Positions 33,446 through 45,075 of a DNA stretch of 64,000 nt are shown here, one piece after another (the first letter of the stretch is position 1; every line of letters begins with the position of its first letter). The notes below the pieces were generated by a model. That model was not told the origin of the DNA. It did not search any database and saw only the letters and a program-made list of their open reading frames with translations. The stretch covers positions 340,207,484 to 340,271,483 of the forward strand of contig NC_061508.1 of NCBI RefSeq assembly GCF_022539505.1. Reading direction: 5' to 3'. The position numbers and the translations under genes were made by a program. The stretch is from Lolium rigidum. Lineage: Eukaryota; Streptophyta; Magnoliopsida; Poales; Poaceae.

Positions 33446-33675
33446 GGTGTTCTATCGGAATGGTGGATTCAGGAATTGTAGAGAATTCCTGGATAGATGT
33501 ACTAGACATCCCCTGATTCGATGAGCTAGGCATATCCTTCATGGGAAATATATCCTCAAAGAAAGTCGCATCATTCGACTCCATGATTGTACCAACATGC
33601 ATGTCGGATACCTCAGACTTTACTATCAAGAATCTATAGCCAATGCTATGAAAAGCATAGCCCAGAAAAACACAA

Positions 33676-34935
33676 TCAACAGTTTTTGGTCCAAGCTTGC
33701 GTTTCTTGGGAATTGGCACATTGACTTTTGGCCAAACATCCCCAAGTCCGTAGGTAAGAGAGTTTCAATCTTTTCTTCTCCCATTCCTCGAATGGAGTTA
33801 TCTCCTTATTCTTTGTGGGAACTCGGTTTAGGACATGACATGCAGTCAATATCGCCTCCCCCCACCATGCCTTGGAGAGACCCGATGTGTCTAACATGGC
33901 GTTAACCAAATCAGTTAGAGTGCGGTTCTTTCTTTCGGCCACCCCATTTGAGTGAGGTGAGTAGGGAGGCGTCCTCTCATGGATTATACCATGCTCCGCA
34001 CAAAATGAGTCAAACTCATTGGAGAAATACTCTCCACCACGATCGGACCTAAGTCGGCTTGATCTTTCGTTCAAGTTGATTTTACTGTTTCAGCTTTATA
34101 GATTTTGAAGAAACTTAACGCCTCATCTTTCGATTTCGGAAGATACACATAACAATATCTAGTTGAGTCATCAATCAATGTCATGAAGTATTTCTTTCCA
34201 CCTTTTGTCAACACACCATTCATCTCGCAAATATCTGAATGTATGAGTTCTAGAGGTGCCAAATTTCTTACCTCCGCAGTCGTGTGAGACTTGCGAGGTT
34301 GCTTAACATGAACACACACTTGACACTTAGAACCCTTTACAGTATTGAAACTCGGGATTAAATTCAGTTTAGCTAGCCGCGTCATACAACCAAAATTAAC
34401 ATGAGAAAGACGTGAATGCCAAACATTTGTCTCAATGTTGGTGCAAATATGATTAACAACTTTATTACAAACGTCTGACAGGGATAAGCGGAACAAGCCT
34501 CCGCACTCATAGCCTTTACCAACAAAGGTTCCAAATTTTGACACAACAAATTTATTGGACTCAAACACAATCTTGTAGCCATCACGGCATAGAAGCGATC
34601 CGCTAACAAGATTTTTATTGATAGAAGGGACATGATGCACGTTCTTCAGGCGCACGATCTTCCGAAGTGAACTTCGGATCGACCGTACCAACACCACGAA
34701 CAGATAGCATGCGAGCCGTTGCCCATCAGCACGGAGGAAGTCCCTGCGACCCGATAAGAAGAAAACATGGAGATATCGGCACAAACGTGTACATTGGCAC
34801 TGTGTCAATCCACCATTCGGGAGAATGACATATTGAAAGGACGAGTAGGAAATATACCATACCCGAGCATCCTTCATCTCGGTGTCTCCAATGACAACAT
34901 TGGCAGTCTTGCCGCCTTTCCCTTGCTGACGCTTG
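33676..34935 (-). pseudogene. copia integrase (frameshifted)
   Basis: The zinc-binding module (HSRLSHVNFGCM with CQVCVHVKQ) and the first catalytic Asp (LELIHSDICEMNG) are in the frame ending at 34071. The next frame (33676-34074) has LRSDRGGEYFSNEFDSFC, YSPHSNGVAERKNRTL and WGEAILTACHVLNRVP, with the second Asp and the Glu. The link between the two contains an in-frame stop or frameshift at about 34071-34074. A protease-like stretch lies at about 34640-34850 but is too damaged to define. Confidence 0.9.
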
Positions 34936-35760
34936 TCAAAGCGGTTTGGGCAGTGGGGCCCAATGATCGGGATCACCACAAACATGGCATACTCCTTTCT
35001 TCTTATCGGTCTTCCTTTTGAAATTGGTAGATTGTGAGGCCTTGTTCTTCCCATCAAATTTTCCTTTGCCATCATACTTGTTCTTGTTCTTGGACTTGTA
35101 GGATTGGAAGTTCTTCTTCTGTACCAAGTTGGCACTAGAACCTCCTCAACACCTCGAGCACGTGTGTCTTTTGCCCTTGCCTTTTCCTCCACGTCAAGAG
35201 ACCCAATGAGATCCGTAGTGGAGAACTCTTGTCTCTTGTGCTTCAGAGAAGTAGCAAAATTCCTCCATGAAGGAGGAAGCTTGGCAATGATACCTCCGGC
35301 AATAAACTTGTCCGGCAACACACAAGTGAACTGCTCAAGTTCCTTAGCAATGGACTGTATCTCATGAGCCTACTCAACGATGGAGCGCTCATTAGTCATC
35401 TTGAAGTCATAAAATTGTTCCATGACATACAGTTCACTGCCCGCATCCGAGACCCCAAACTTGGCCTCGATTGCGTCCCACATATCCTTGCCCGTAGGGA
35501 TGGACAAATACGAGTCAACAATGTTCTCCCCAAGAACGCTGATGATAGCACCCCTCAGAAGGGGTGTCGGCATCCTCAAAAGCTTTCTCCTCGAGGGAGT
35601 AAGCTCTCCTTCAGAGCTTGCCCTTAGTGGCGTCAAAGCATCTCATGGTTGTAAGCCAGAGAATAGCTCTCGCACGCCACCTCTTGTAATTCACGCCCTC
35701 GAAAGGAGGAGGCTTAAGAGATGAAGCAAAGCTAACCGGGGAATAATGCCTATAAGGTTT
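34936..35760 (-). pseudogene. copia gag (frameshifted)
   Basis: Starts almost directly after the 5' LTR with FASSLKPPPFEGVNYKRWRA and TMRCFDATKGKL. It continues with YLSIPTGKDMWDAIEAKFGV and DAGSELYVMEQFYDFKM, then KFIAGGIIAKLPPSWRNFAT. The nucleocapsid part is Lys-rich with a zinc knuckle that reads CHVCGDPDHWAP and loses its last Cys to a frameshift; the lost end (HCPNRFDK) is found in the neighbouring frame. At least three breaks are present. Confidence 0.88.
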
Positions 35761-35766
35761 TTGGAT

Positions 35767-36633
35767 TGTTGGATATATTAGCAATTTTCCCCATAATTTA
35801 ATCAAAGAAAACAGTGGATAAAACATGACTAAAAAGTTTGAGAATAAACTAGTCATGCAAATCACCATAGAGTAAAGGATCAACAAATCTAAACCGATTG
35901 ATAAGAGCAATGTGTTTCCACGATAACGAGCCTCGAACATATTGCTAAGATAAGGAAGAGCATCATGATCTCACAAAATGAAGAGAAGAAGACATACGGT
36001 GCGGAAGAGGAACCGGCGTTGACGTTGTCGCCGTTGAGAGCCATGTCGTTGAAGAGGTTGCTGATGTCGGGGAAGAAGTCTTCGTTGGGGAAGTAGTCGT
36101 CGGCCTCCGTGTCGATGTCGAAGCCAGCAGTCGCGCTAGAGCGCTTCCCAAAAACCTTATCGCCTCTCTCCCGTACAGGATCACAAGAGACGGGGTTCCG
36201 GAGGCCTGCTGTCCCGTCCAGCGTTGCACGCCGGTAGACGGGATGGAGAAGTCTTGAGCGGCGGCGCAAAGCTCTGGAACCGAGTGGTAGGCGCATATGG
36301 TGTCATGAGTGGCAAAAAGAAAGAGAGAGAGGCTCTCGGCTCGAGGCATTCCCGCAAACCGCGGCGCGGCGTGACGAGGCGAGCGAGCGGCGGCGTCGTC
36401 GGAGGAGGAGCGCGCGTGTGGTCAGCTCCTATTTCCTCCTATTATTTCTCTCTTGCAAATGGTATGAAGAGCTCCCCTTATAAGCTGCTCCAACTCTTCT
36501 TCAACTAGCAATGTGGGACTAAACTTTTGTCCCACCCATGCCATGCATGAATGGGCCATGTGGGCCTCTAGGATTTATTAGGAATTTCTGGAATATTTAT
36601 TGCGTTGGTCCAATATGGGCCAAAATTCCAACA
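35767..36633 (-). repeat. 5' LTR of the copia element with a 201-bp deletion
   Basis: 867 bp against 1069 bp for the partner. The junction GGTGTCATGAG at about 36300 joins sequence that is separated by 201 bp in the other LTR (30689-30889). The lost piece contains the GCCTATAAAAGAGG TATA box. Only 1 nt of overlap is visible at the deletion ends. Confidence 0.93.
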
Positions 36634-36671
36634 CTTAGCTACTAGTGAAGTTACTCCCACTATGAGTAGTC

Positions 36672-38193
36672 TTAGTGAGGAGGTTGTACACTCCATTAAT
36701 TCCAAAGTCCTATGTTTTGACATTCTATTTGTCGCGCGGTACCCGTGGATTTAAGTAGGCTTTGTGTCATTGTGTGTGGTTGTGTGTCTATCCTACCATA
36801 TTCGTTGTTTGCAGGACGAAACATATACATCTACTACTTGTTCTTCAATCCAGAAAATCCTCATGAATCAATCAATGGATCTACCCACCCGCGTGATCTG
36901 CTTCAGAGAAATCAATCTATTAAATGTTGCTATCAGCAACTTTAGTAAAAGAAAGAAGAAAAACGCCGTCGACCATGCATGTCACTGCTTTATATGCTAC
37001 CTCTCTCGGTCTTCCAGTGTCGTCTACAGCGTCAGAATTCAAAGCGTCATATAGCACGAGAGGGACCTGTCGAACGGTCGCCACTCTCGTACTGCTTCAT
37101 CGCTATCGCGTCTTCTTCAAATTCATATCCCGTCAATCCGACTCGTCGAGGAATTCTGATGTACGCTTCTGTATAAGCATACACATATTTAATGAGTGAT
37201 ACTACTCCCCTGCTGAGAAAAGCTTGAGCGCATATGGTAGTGATAGAAACATATATAGGACCAAATGAGCGGAAACTCGATCTGGCTCTCGAGTCTAGAT
37301 GCTCTCGCATCCTAGACAAACCATGCGACGACAGCTGGATGGTCATGCGCGTATATTCTCGAGTACTAGTCTTGGTATCCCGATTATTGAACAGTGCTCC
37401 ATGCCCACTGGTTAGCATATTTAGTACGATCTAGTCGTTTCGGTTTTATCGGCACAGATGGTCATTGACGTCCTCCACTGTTCGTCCATGGAGGTCCCTA
37501 TTCCATCCACTGTAGGCTGTAGCAGCATCAAACTAAATCCCCATCCTCTGTTCATCCACAGATTTATCCATATCAATGGCATAATCGAGGACGTAGAAAT
37601 CTTCCACCAATTCCGTGTTCTTCTCTGCGGCCAGATGCGTCTGGATCCATAGGCTACCTAGATTCCGGCGGATGGCGCGCACGGATCTGGTGTGCCCCTT
37701 GTCTCCGGCGATAGTAGGGCGCGGATCCGATGAGCCCGTTGTCTCCGGCGGGCAGAGTTTGTAAGTCCAGTTTGTGCCTTGACTCCGGCCATATCGGTGG
37801 CAAATACGTCCCTGCCATGTTTATGTGCGTGTGTGCACGGCCGGCTTAGATCGATGCTACATGTGGATTCTCTAGCAACGAAGAGGGCTTCTCCTGAGTG
37901 CGGTTCTTGCGCTGCTTCTCTTTTTATTTGGGTTTTGTTTTCAGTTTGTGGTGAAGCAATTGTTTTTGGTGCTGCATGCTTGCATCAGTGCTTGTAGTAG
38001 ACACAATCGAAAGTACTTAATTTATTCTTGGCAGCAAAAGTGATGCTGGATGGCAGAACATTTCGTTTACTAATGGAGAGTTTGTTCATGGATGGGGCAT
38101 CAACTAATTCTTATGCCCAAACGATTTGAGTTATGTTCATTTCTTCCCATAACAAGCCATTTCATGCAAATATTTTACTACATGATTCATCTC
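36672..38193. other. intergenic, no supported gene
   Basis: Mixed-composition sequence with short open frames only. No recognisable domain, repeat structure or transposon end. Confidence 0.5.
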
Positions 38194-38377
38194 GAGCATC
38201 TCCAACAGGCGCGGCAAGAGACACCCGCAAAAAAAAAAACCACCAGTTTAGCGTGCGCGGGTGCCCGCCCGAACCTCTAACAGACGCGCGAAAAAGAGGA
38301 GCGCGCTAAAAAAATTTACCGCGCCCACGCTTTTGCGGTATCCCGCGCGGGAAACTTGCCGCTTCGGCTGGCGTGTG

Positions 38378-38385
38378 CTATAAAC
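38378..38385 (+). promoter_or_regulatory. TATA box of AP2-like gene, copy 1
   Basis: CTATAAAC, about 140 bp upstream of the ATG at 38518. Copy 2 has the same GCTATAAAC at the equivalent position (about 48637-48645, minus strand), so the box is inherited with the element. Confidence 0.65.
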
Positions 38386-38517
38386 GCCACGGGGCGTGCA
38401 CGCCAACCGTCCAGAATCTTCAGTTGCCCCTGCTTGTCGCTCTGCCTCTGCCTCCCTCCTCTCGCCGCCCTGCCTCCCACGTCGCGCCCGCGCCGCCGCT
38501 CCGTCTCCGACGACAAC

Positions 38518-39112
38518 ATGCCTCCGCGCAGCCGCTTCGCCTCCGGCTACCGCGGTGTTCGCTTGCGGCCAAGCGGTCGCTTCAACGCCGAGATCTGCTC
38601 TGGCGAGGATTGCATCCGCCTCGGCACCTTCGACACGGCGCATGAGCCGTCGCCTGGCGCCTCGGCCGCTCCGCTGCTACATGAACTTCCACGATGTGTG
38701 CACGCGGGAGCAGGTGGAGCAGCTCGCGCCGCCATCGCCGGCCATCACGCGCGAGCAGCAACGGCGCCAACGCGAGCTCGAGCAGCGCCTCCGCATCGCG
38801 GAGCAGGATGAGCGCCTCCGCCTCGAGTGGGTGCGGCAGTTCCCGGAGGACGTCGCCACGATGGAGGCGTTCTACGCGCAGAAGGAGCAGAAGGCGGCGA
38901 CGGCGAAGAAGAAGAAGGCGGACCGCGAGAAGCGTCGGGCGGAGTCCGCGGCGAGGAAGGCAGCGAGGGCGGAGAAGGCAGCGAGGAGGGCGGAGGAGAA
39001 GAAAAACGGCGCCGGGCCGTCGATGATCATCCTCTCCTCCTCCTCCTTCGAGTGGACGTCTACTCCGGTGTCCGACACTACTCCAAGCAGCCACTCGTCG
39101 GACTTCGACTGA
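38518..39112 (+). pseudogene. AP2/ERF-like transposon-borne gene, copy 1 (domain interrupted)
   Basis: Starts MPPRSRFASGYRGVRLRPSG, then RFNAEICSGEDCIRLGTFDT, which matches the YRG half of an AP2/ERF DNA-binding domain. A small deletion after FDTAHE shifts the frame and removes the RAYD half seen in copy 3. The downstream frame (from about 38645) gives MNFHDVCTREQVEQL, a QRRQRELEQRLRIAEQDERL helix, a long Lys/Arg/Glu-rich stretch (KKKKADREKRRAESAARKAA) and a Ser-rich tail ending at 39112. Known AP2 proteins bind GCC-like DNA; whether this one did is unknown. Confidence 0.8.
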
Positions 39113-39416
39113 GACTCGGAGTAGATTTTAGGGTAGTTTAAATAAAATGTCGTTGTACCGTCGAACTTTTAATATATTTCGTATTTTTAGTTAATTTTTC
39201 GTGTTTTGTTTGATTTGTTTTGAACAAAAAACGATCAAACTAGCCGTTCGCGCCGCGCCGCGCGCTGCAGAATGGCGCGCCCGACGGAGGAGCACTTTTA
39301 CCGCCCGAGCACGCGCCGCAAAATGGCGCATCCGGTGGTGCAACTTTCAGCGCATCGCGCGCTATCAAAAACGATTTTTAGTGCGCCGACTTTTAGTGCC
39401 TCTGTTGGAGATGCTC

Positions 39417-40335
39417 TTATACAGTAATCATTAAGTCCCAGCAAGTTTTATTTCCTAAAATATAACAGATGCGGATCATTATTGGTAATGTAGCACAATC
39501 TTTTGTTGATTTATTGCTATGACTAAACAAAAAAAATCGAACTTTACAGATATGCTTAAAAATGCCTTAGTGGTGCATTCAGTATCAAGCTACTTGGTCT
39601 TCCAAACGAGGATGCCATATTATTTTTTTCTGTACCACTGTGCATGACGTGGTAGTAGGATTATGGACTATCGGTCCACCAAACTCATACACTGCCCAGG
39701 CTCGTCAAGTGACTGGTCTTCTCAAGAACTCCGTCCAGTTCGGGATATACTGTACACACTGGGACCATACCGAGGCGTGAATACATTATTTTCTAGTGGA
39801 CCGTACCTGCAGCCAAAAGCCTCTTGTCACACATCCCCACACATCTGTCAGCGGTACAGATTTCAAGAGCAAATGAGCCCGAGAGCCAAAACGCTGCTCC
39901 CACGAGTGGGATGGAATTATCGTTGGCTCATGTCATTTTCCAACGCGCGTCTTCTAACGAGGTCACGTAGTAGGATCCATCTTGTACATATAGTCGTTGA
40001 GACATACCTATCGCTCGGGATCTCAGACACGGGGATACGTACGTAAACCGCCGCCATTTTTGAACTCTGCCTCGCCTCCCGTCCCCTCGCTCATGTGTTT
40101 CAGACTCGGACCCAACTAACACGCGCCCGGTCCACCGCCAACCAAGACACTCTAATCCTTTTTCGTTTAGCTAGCAGTCTTTTCTTCGGGACATGTACGT
40201 GTGTCTTTTTCAGCAAAAGGAGGAGAAAGAAAGCCAATTCCAATCCGTATCCTTCATGTTCCCTCCTCCTACCCTTTTGTTAGTCCTCGAGTGACGCTAC
40301 ACCACGGTAGTCATTTAGGAGCACATACATGCTTA
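39417..40335. other. intergenic, no supported gene
   Basis: No recognisable domain or repeat. Short open frames only. Confidence 0.5.
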
Positions 40336-40632
40336 GGGGCATTTTTTTAATGCCTTCAGAAGTTACAAATCAGGGCATATTTTTTAAGTGCCTTAATAGA
40401 ACATATCAATTAGGACACATTTTGGATGTGTCCTCAAAGATATACCTTTTATAAGGGCACATCCCTATGTCATGTGCCCTAAATACGCCTTCGTAGGTAT
40501 ACCTATGATGGCAGATATCTAATGTGCCCTAATAGGTAAACTATAAGGGCACAAATATATGTGCCCTAATAGCTATGAGGGCACAAATCCATGTGCCCTA
40601 ATAGCTATGAGAGACATTTTTGATGTGTCCTA
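40336..40632. repeat. array of short GGGCAC/GTGCCC hairpins
   Basis: About seven short inverted repeats follow one another in 300 bp: for example GGACACATTTTGGATGTGTCC (about 40412-40433, written here with both arms), GGGCAC...GTGCCC at 40455-40480, 40547-40567 and 40579-40599, and a decayed GACATTTTTGATGTGTC near 40613-40630. Arms are 6-9 bp with 6-14 nt loops, often linked by TAATAGCTATGA. Arrays like this occur as subterminal repeats of plant CACTA and related transposons, but no terminal CACTA sequence was found next to it. Confidence 0.7.
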
Positions 40633-41544
40633 AAAATATAACGCCCCAGAAAAACCCTATTATTAGATTTTTCTTCACCGCTCGTTTTTTCGTGTCGTTT
40701 CGAAAAAGAACATTAGCATCATGCTTTATTGTTCGCAAAATTATTTTATTAACACTTTATTTTTATTGCTAAAATTATTCTCTCATTTTCATCCCAAAAT
40801 TAAATCCACATTTTTCTAGTATTTTTCTGGTATCAAAATTATTTTAAAATGTTTTAAAACAAACAGGGAAATAAAACAGAAAACAATTTTTAAAAAAATA
40901 AAAAAGGAAGAAGACCAAGTCAACCGACCAGGCCAAGTAGCTTAGTCGGCAGCCCATCCGGAGCTGCTCCACGTCCCAATCTGACCCGCCCGGAAACCCT
41001 AGCTTCCAACCAGCACCTCCACCTGGTGTTTTTCCTCTCCCACCCCCGTCGCCGATCCTTTGCACAGACACCCCTCGCTTTTCTCTTTTTTGCTTCTGGT
41101 CCTCCCACCTCAACTCTCTGGATTCTCGCCAAAACGAACCCGAGCGCTCTCCTTCCCCGCTCGCTTTCCACGGTCGCCTCGTCCCCGAGCCGCTCGCTCC
41201 CGAGCTGACCCCGTCGCTTCCTCGGCTCTCCTCCGGCCGCCGTCTGTCCTCCCCCGACACATTGCGCGCCGCACTCTACCTCGACCCGCGCTGCCTCCTG
41301 CCTCCGTCGCCTCCCACGCAAGTTCGCGAGCGCCCCATAGCCGCGCTGTCGCGCTCGAGCTCCACCTTTGTCGTTCCCCACCGCCTCAAGGATGCCCTCG
41401 AGCCTAGCTCCGTCGTCCACCGCTGGCCTTTCCTCCGTCCAGCGCGCCTACCACCTTCAGTTCTGCGCCTCGCCTTCCTTCCTACCACGGCCACGACCGC
41501 CTTCCCATGCCGCAGATGGTCCCGCGCGCGGCCGCTAGCCTTGC
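40633..41544. other. sequence flanking the small CACTA element, unclassified
   Basis: AT-rich to about 40910, then GC/pyrimidine-rich to 41544. The GC-rich part continues beyond the CACTA insertion at about 42915-43330. It has open frames on several strands and no recognised domain. It may be a gene 5' region or a retrotransposon leader. Confidence 0.45.
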
Positions 41545-42830
41545 CACTACTAGGAAAAGGCTTATTGCTGGCGCACCAAAAAGGGCTATTGCTGGCGCAC
41601 TAGAGCCCGCCGGTGGGAACATGTCGGTGGTAATAGCTTATTACCGGCGCACCAGTTGGTGCGCCGGCGGTAATTCGCGTTATCCCCGGCACACCTGTCT
41701 AGTGCGCCGGCGGTAAGTTATACAAGAAAACAAAAATAAATTCAAATCTAGATCTAGCTAGTCAACCATGGTTGTTGTCTCTGCGCTGGTGTAGGAGGTG
41801 TAGGAGGATGCCGGAAGCTCCCGAGGTTGTCGCGCCGGTGTAGGAGGAGAAGGAGTAGGCCGGAGGTGGAGGAGCCTGGAGGAGGTGGAGGATGCCGGAG
41901 GTGGTGGAGGAGGCCGGAGGTGGTGGAGGAGGCCGGAGGTGATGGAGGAGTCCGGAGGTGTTGGAGGACGTCGGAGGACATCGAGGAGGTCGGAGGTGGT
42001 GGAGGAGGCCGAAGGACATCGTGGCCGTCGGTGCAGGAGGAGGATGAGTAGCTCGCCGCCGCCGCTCGGTGTAGAAGAGGAGGAGTAGGAGGAGGAGGGG
42101 GAGGAGGAAAAGAGAAGGAAAATGGAAAAGTGAGGACCACGGGTTGGTATGGAGTATATATACCATACGTTACCGCCGGCGCACCTAGTACGGCGGTGCG
42201 CGGGGGGTAATTCTAATTATTTTTTTCACCAAAATCTTAAACCTGAAAAAAGTCTTGTTTCTGTTTTGCATTTGCCGAATCCATTTTTTGTCCAAACGAC
42301 TGTAGGTGGTTGAATTCGGATAGGAAATTTCACGTAGATAGATTTTAAAATAAAAAAGTTTTTCATCAAAGATCGTATGCAACCAAAAATCCCGTTTTAC
42401 CGAAAGATGACCCCATTTTGCATAATATATCTAAATTCATTTTTTAAATTTTTATTAAAACTAGATTACATAATACATGGGCAGTTCAAAGGATTTTATT
42501 TTTTGAATTTTATATCATTTTCTTTTATTTTTTTCAAAACTGAAAAGGTGGTCCATGGGGGGTGTGTGGGGAGGAAAAATCAGGACACCCCTTACCGCCA
42601 GCCCACCATCATGTTGCAGCGCCGGTGGTAAGCAACATACCTGATTTTCAGATTTGCCCCAATCTGGTTCACCCTTATCCCCGGCGCACCCTATGGCCTG
42701 GTGCGCGGGCAGTAGAACTTCTTCGCGGGCACGGCGGGATAAGGGCGCGCTGGTGATAGTTTTGACCGGCGCATGTAAATCTGGTGCGCCGGCAGCATGT
42801 TTTCCATCTATAGGCGTTTTTCTAGTAGTG
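41545..42830. mobile_element. non-autonomous CACTA element
   Basis: Begins CACTACTAGGAAAAGGC and ends, read from the other strand, CACTACTAGAAAAACGCC. It is flanked by TGC on both sides (41542-41544 and 42831-42833), the 3-bp duplication of CACTA elements. Subterminal hairpins carry CCGGCGCACC/GGTGCGCCGG motifs. The middle has a GGTGGAGGAGGCCGGA-type minisatellite (about 41860-42040). No transposase. Confidence 0.92.
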
Positions 42831-42913
42831 TGCTCCGCCCGATGAGCGCATGGAAAATCTGGTGCGCCGGAAGCATGTTTTCTATCTATATGCGTTTTCG
42901 TAGTAGGGTGCTC
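42762..42913. repeat. tandem duplication across the CACTA 3' end and its flank
   Basis: Two copies of about 76 bp. Each contains AAATCTGGTGCGCCGG, the element 3' end and the flank TGCTCCGCCCGATGA. The first copy holds the canonical end CTAGTAGTG at 42822-42830. The second has GTAGTAGGG at about 42900-42908, a decayed end. Confidence 0.85.
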
Positions 42914-44753
42914 CGCCCGATGACCATGGTCCCTGCATCGCGGCTTCCTGCACAAGCGCGCGACTTCCTCTGCCTTTGCTCGCTGTCCTCGCGCGTCCTC
43001 GCCAGTTCACGCTCTCGCGCGCGAGCCCGCGGGCAACCGCACAGTCGTCTCTACACGCGCGTCCTTTTTCCCGAGCTCGACGCCATTGCCTCCGTTCAAT
43101 CCTCCCGCGCCCTGCCTGCATGCGCAGCGCTGCGCCTAGCCCCGGAGCAAGAGCAGTGCACGGCAGCACCCCTTTTTGTCCAATCTCTGTCCGGTATTTT
43201 TGGCACCTGTTACGTGTTCGACAAAATGCTTGCATGATTTTTGTCACTTCTAGCTCCAGCCTCGTGATCCCCGGCCGGCCGCTGGTCTGGTAATCTTGCA
43301 GCCATGGATTGGGCTGCAGGTCCATCGATGGAGGTACCCATTTGTCACGTTCTAGATTTGACACTTAGTTTTCTGCCTGTAATTTTTCCCCTTATCGTTT
43401 TTGTACGAATTTTTGTTCATCTAGTGGTGCCAATTACCTGATTTGTGGAGTCCGATCTTACATGCAAGCAATCCCCAAGAGCAGGAGCCAGACTAGGACC
43501 ACCAGGTCTTTGATCTTGTCATGTAGTGATCTGGTTTACCATCACATTTGAATAAAATATAAACTATCTAACTCCTGATGACAGGATTTTTAATACAGTA
43601 GATTATTATAACCATATGTGCTAACCGATCCATGTGATGCCTCCCCTTGTTTGTTTCGGCAAATGTTTCCTTATTTTGATTGTTAGTCTATTTTGTGTGC
43701 GCATTTAGTTGTATATTGCAATGATTAACTACTAGCATCCATAGATGAAAAGGTAAGATCTCTTCCGTATTGATACAAATTCATGAACAGTTAATTCTCT
43801 CCCTGACGGTGAATTGCTTTTGGTTTCATATTTCTATTTTCTTGCACTGGAAAGGTGACAATACATTTGTTTTCTTATCTCTATAAGTTACGTTGTTAGC
43901 AGGAGGATCTGGAAATTTTGTTTTCTGACCTCACTAACTATTTCTGGATAAACTGGTGACTTCATTTTGACCATTGTTACATGAGTAGGTATCATGCATT
44001 GTACACTTGTTCGCTCGTTCATTCATGTAATTCTTCATTTTTCTTAATTTTCACCTATTTGTATGTTTTGTGACTAGCACTAGCAAATGCCAATATAAAA
44101 GGCCGTACAAATGGGAAAATGGTAGATTGACTGAATGCATGCTCTACTACCATCAATTTTGTATGGTGCCTGGACTCCTGGAGTACCATCAATGTTTTTC
44201 ACACATGCTCATGCACTGGCCGTTCAAAGTTAGCGCATGCTTTACCATTTAGTGTCATGTCATTTCCAGAACAAAGAACACAAGGGGGTGTGAGTACTAC
44301 TGTATCTATCATGATTTGGTTATGTGTTACGGGCTCCTTTTTAGCAGGATGCCATTGCAGTAAGCAATACCAGCTGTGGTTGGTTCTGAATGTACGGATG
44401 CAGGGACAGCTGAGTAAGCTGGTAATGGGGGCATCTGCTGCTGGAGAAAGGCACGGATGGGGACGCTAGCTCCAAGGCGTCTATTGCTGGAATCGACTGT
44501 CCTTCAGCGTTAAGAGACATAGCTGGTCATAGGCATCATTGTTGAGCATTGGGCATGTCGACTGGGAGCTCACCGGAAAAAAATATCCTGCAAAATTACT
44601 GTTATTAAACCTGAACGAATATTCCACCAAAAAAAACAAAACAAAATTAATTATTGCACGCACAGTTCACTAAAACATCAATTTGTAAGCTGTTCAGGCT
44701 CCTCGTTTTTGCAGAAGGCTAAATTTAGCCTTACCAGACTTTATTTACAGTTT
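42914..44753. other. intergenic, no supported gene
   Basis: GC-rich at first (continuation of the sequence before the CACTA element), then AT-rich from about 43350. No recognisable gene. Confidence 0.45.
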
Positions 44754-44992
44754 TAACTCTCCTTATTACTGTACACCTAGGTACATACTCCCCACATAGA
44801 TGAATCAAGTATACCTCTTTATCATTTTTAATATAATTTATTATCAAAAGCAGGGGGGAGTAATATAACATTTAACTCTCCTTACTGTACACGTAGGTAC
44901 ATACACCCCACATAGATAACTCAAGTATACCTCTTTATCATTTTTAATATACTTTATTATTATCAAAAGCAGGGGGCAGTAATATAACATTT
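44754..44992. repeat. tandem duplication, two units of about 119 bp
   Basis: The unit begins AACTCTCCTTA and ends CAGGGGG(A/C)GTAATATAACATTT. The copies differ at several bases and one has an extra TTA. No coding content. Confidence 0.85.
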
Positions 44993-45075
44993 CCTATGTT
45001 TGTTAGCTTCAGTTCTGTCCCTTTTGATAATTATGCTAAAGAGAAGCTCCTGGCTGTTTCAGATTTGACTGGTGA

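Larger units (their letters stand above)
30156..36633 (-). mobile_element. Ty1/copia LTR retrotransposon with a deleted 5' LTR
   Basis: Flanked by CTTAG (30151-30155 and 36634-36638). The LTRs begin and end TGTTGG/CCAACA. On the minus strand the order is gag, protease, integrase, RT, RNase H, which is the copia order. The 5' LTR (right) is 201 bp shorter than the 3' LTR, and no TGGTATCAGAGC-type primer site is seen between it and gag. All coding domains are broken into several frames. Confidence 0.94.
29916..36671. mobile_element. Tourist/Harbinger-like MITE split by a copia element
   Basis: The left part is 29916-30155 and the right part 36639-36671; joined they give about 273 bp. The ends are inverted repeats: GACTAGTCATAGTGGGA on the left against GACTACTCATAGTGGGA read from the right. 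The flanking trinucleotides are TGA and TTA, close to the TTA/TAA target of Tourist-like elements. Inside is a near-perfect hairpin with 21-bp arms and a 2-nt loop (29934-29954 / 29957-29977). Confidence 0.75.
38194..39416 (+). mobile_element. Harbinger-like TIR element carrying an AP2/ERF-like gene, copy 1
   Basis: Ends are GAGCATCTCCAACAG and CTGTTGGAGATGCTC, perfect 15-bp inverted repeats. The right flank is TTA; the left flank is CTC, so one side of the expected TTA duplication has changed. Length is 1223 bp. It encodes no transposase, only the AP2-like gene, so it is non-autonomous. Assignment to PIF/Harbinger rests on the TTA flanks (perfect in copy 2) and end sequence. Confidence 0.82.

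Noticed and set aside
36036..36290. Gene-like GC-rich frames inside the copia LTRs (also 30351-30758)
   Set aside because: Present in both LTR copies, with no domain. They are LTR sequence.
38582..39094. 170-codon minus-strand frame opposite the AP2-like gene copy 1
   Set aside because: Leu/Arg-rich shadow of the Lys/Arg/Glu-rich coding strand.
41754..42140. Pro-rich 128-codon ORF on the minus strand of the small CACTA element
   Set aside because: Low-complexity frame over a GGAGGTGG minisatellite; no domain or start-context support.
43250..44470. Possible exons with AG/GT signals (for example CTTGCAGCCATGG at about 43295-43307)
   Set aside because: No recognisable protein segment and no consistent phase between candidate exons.
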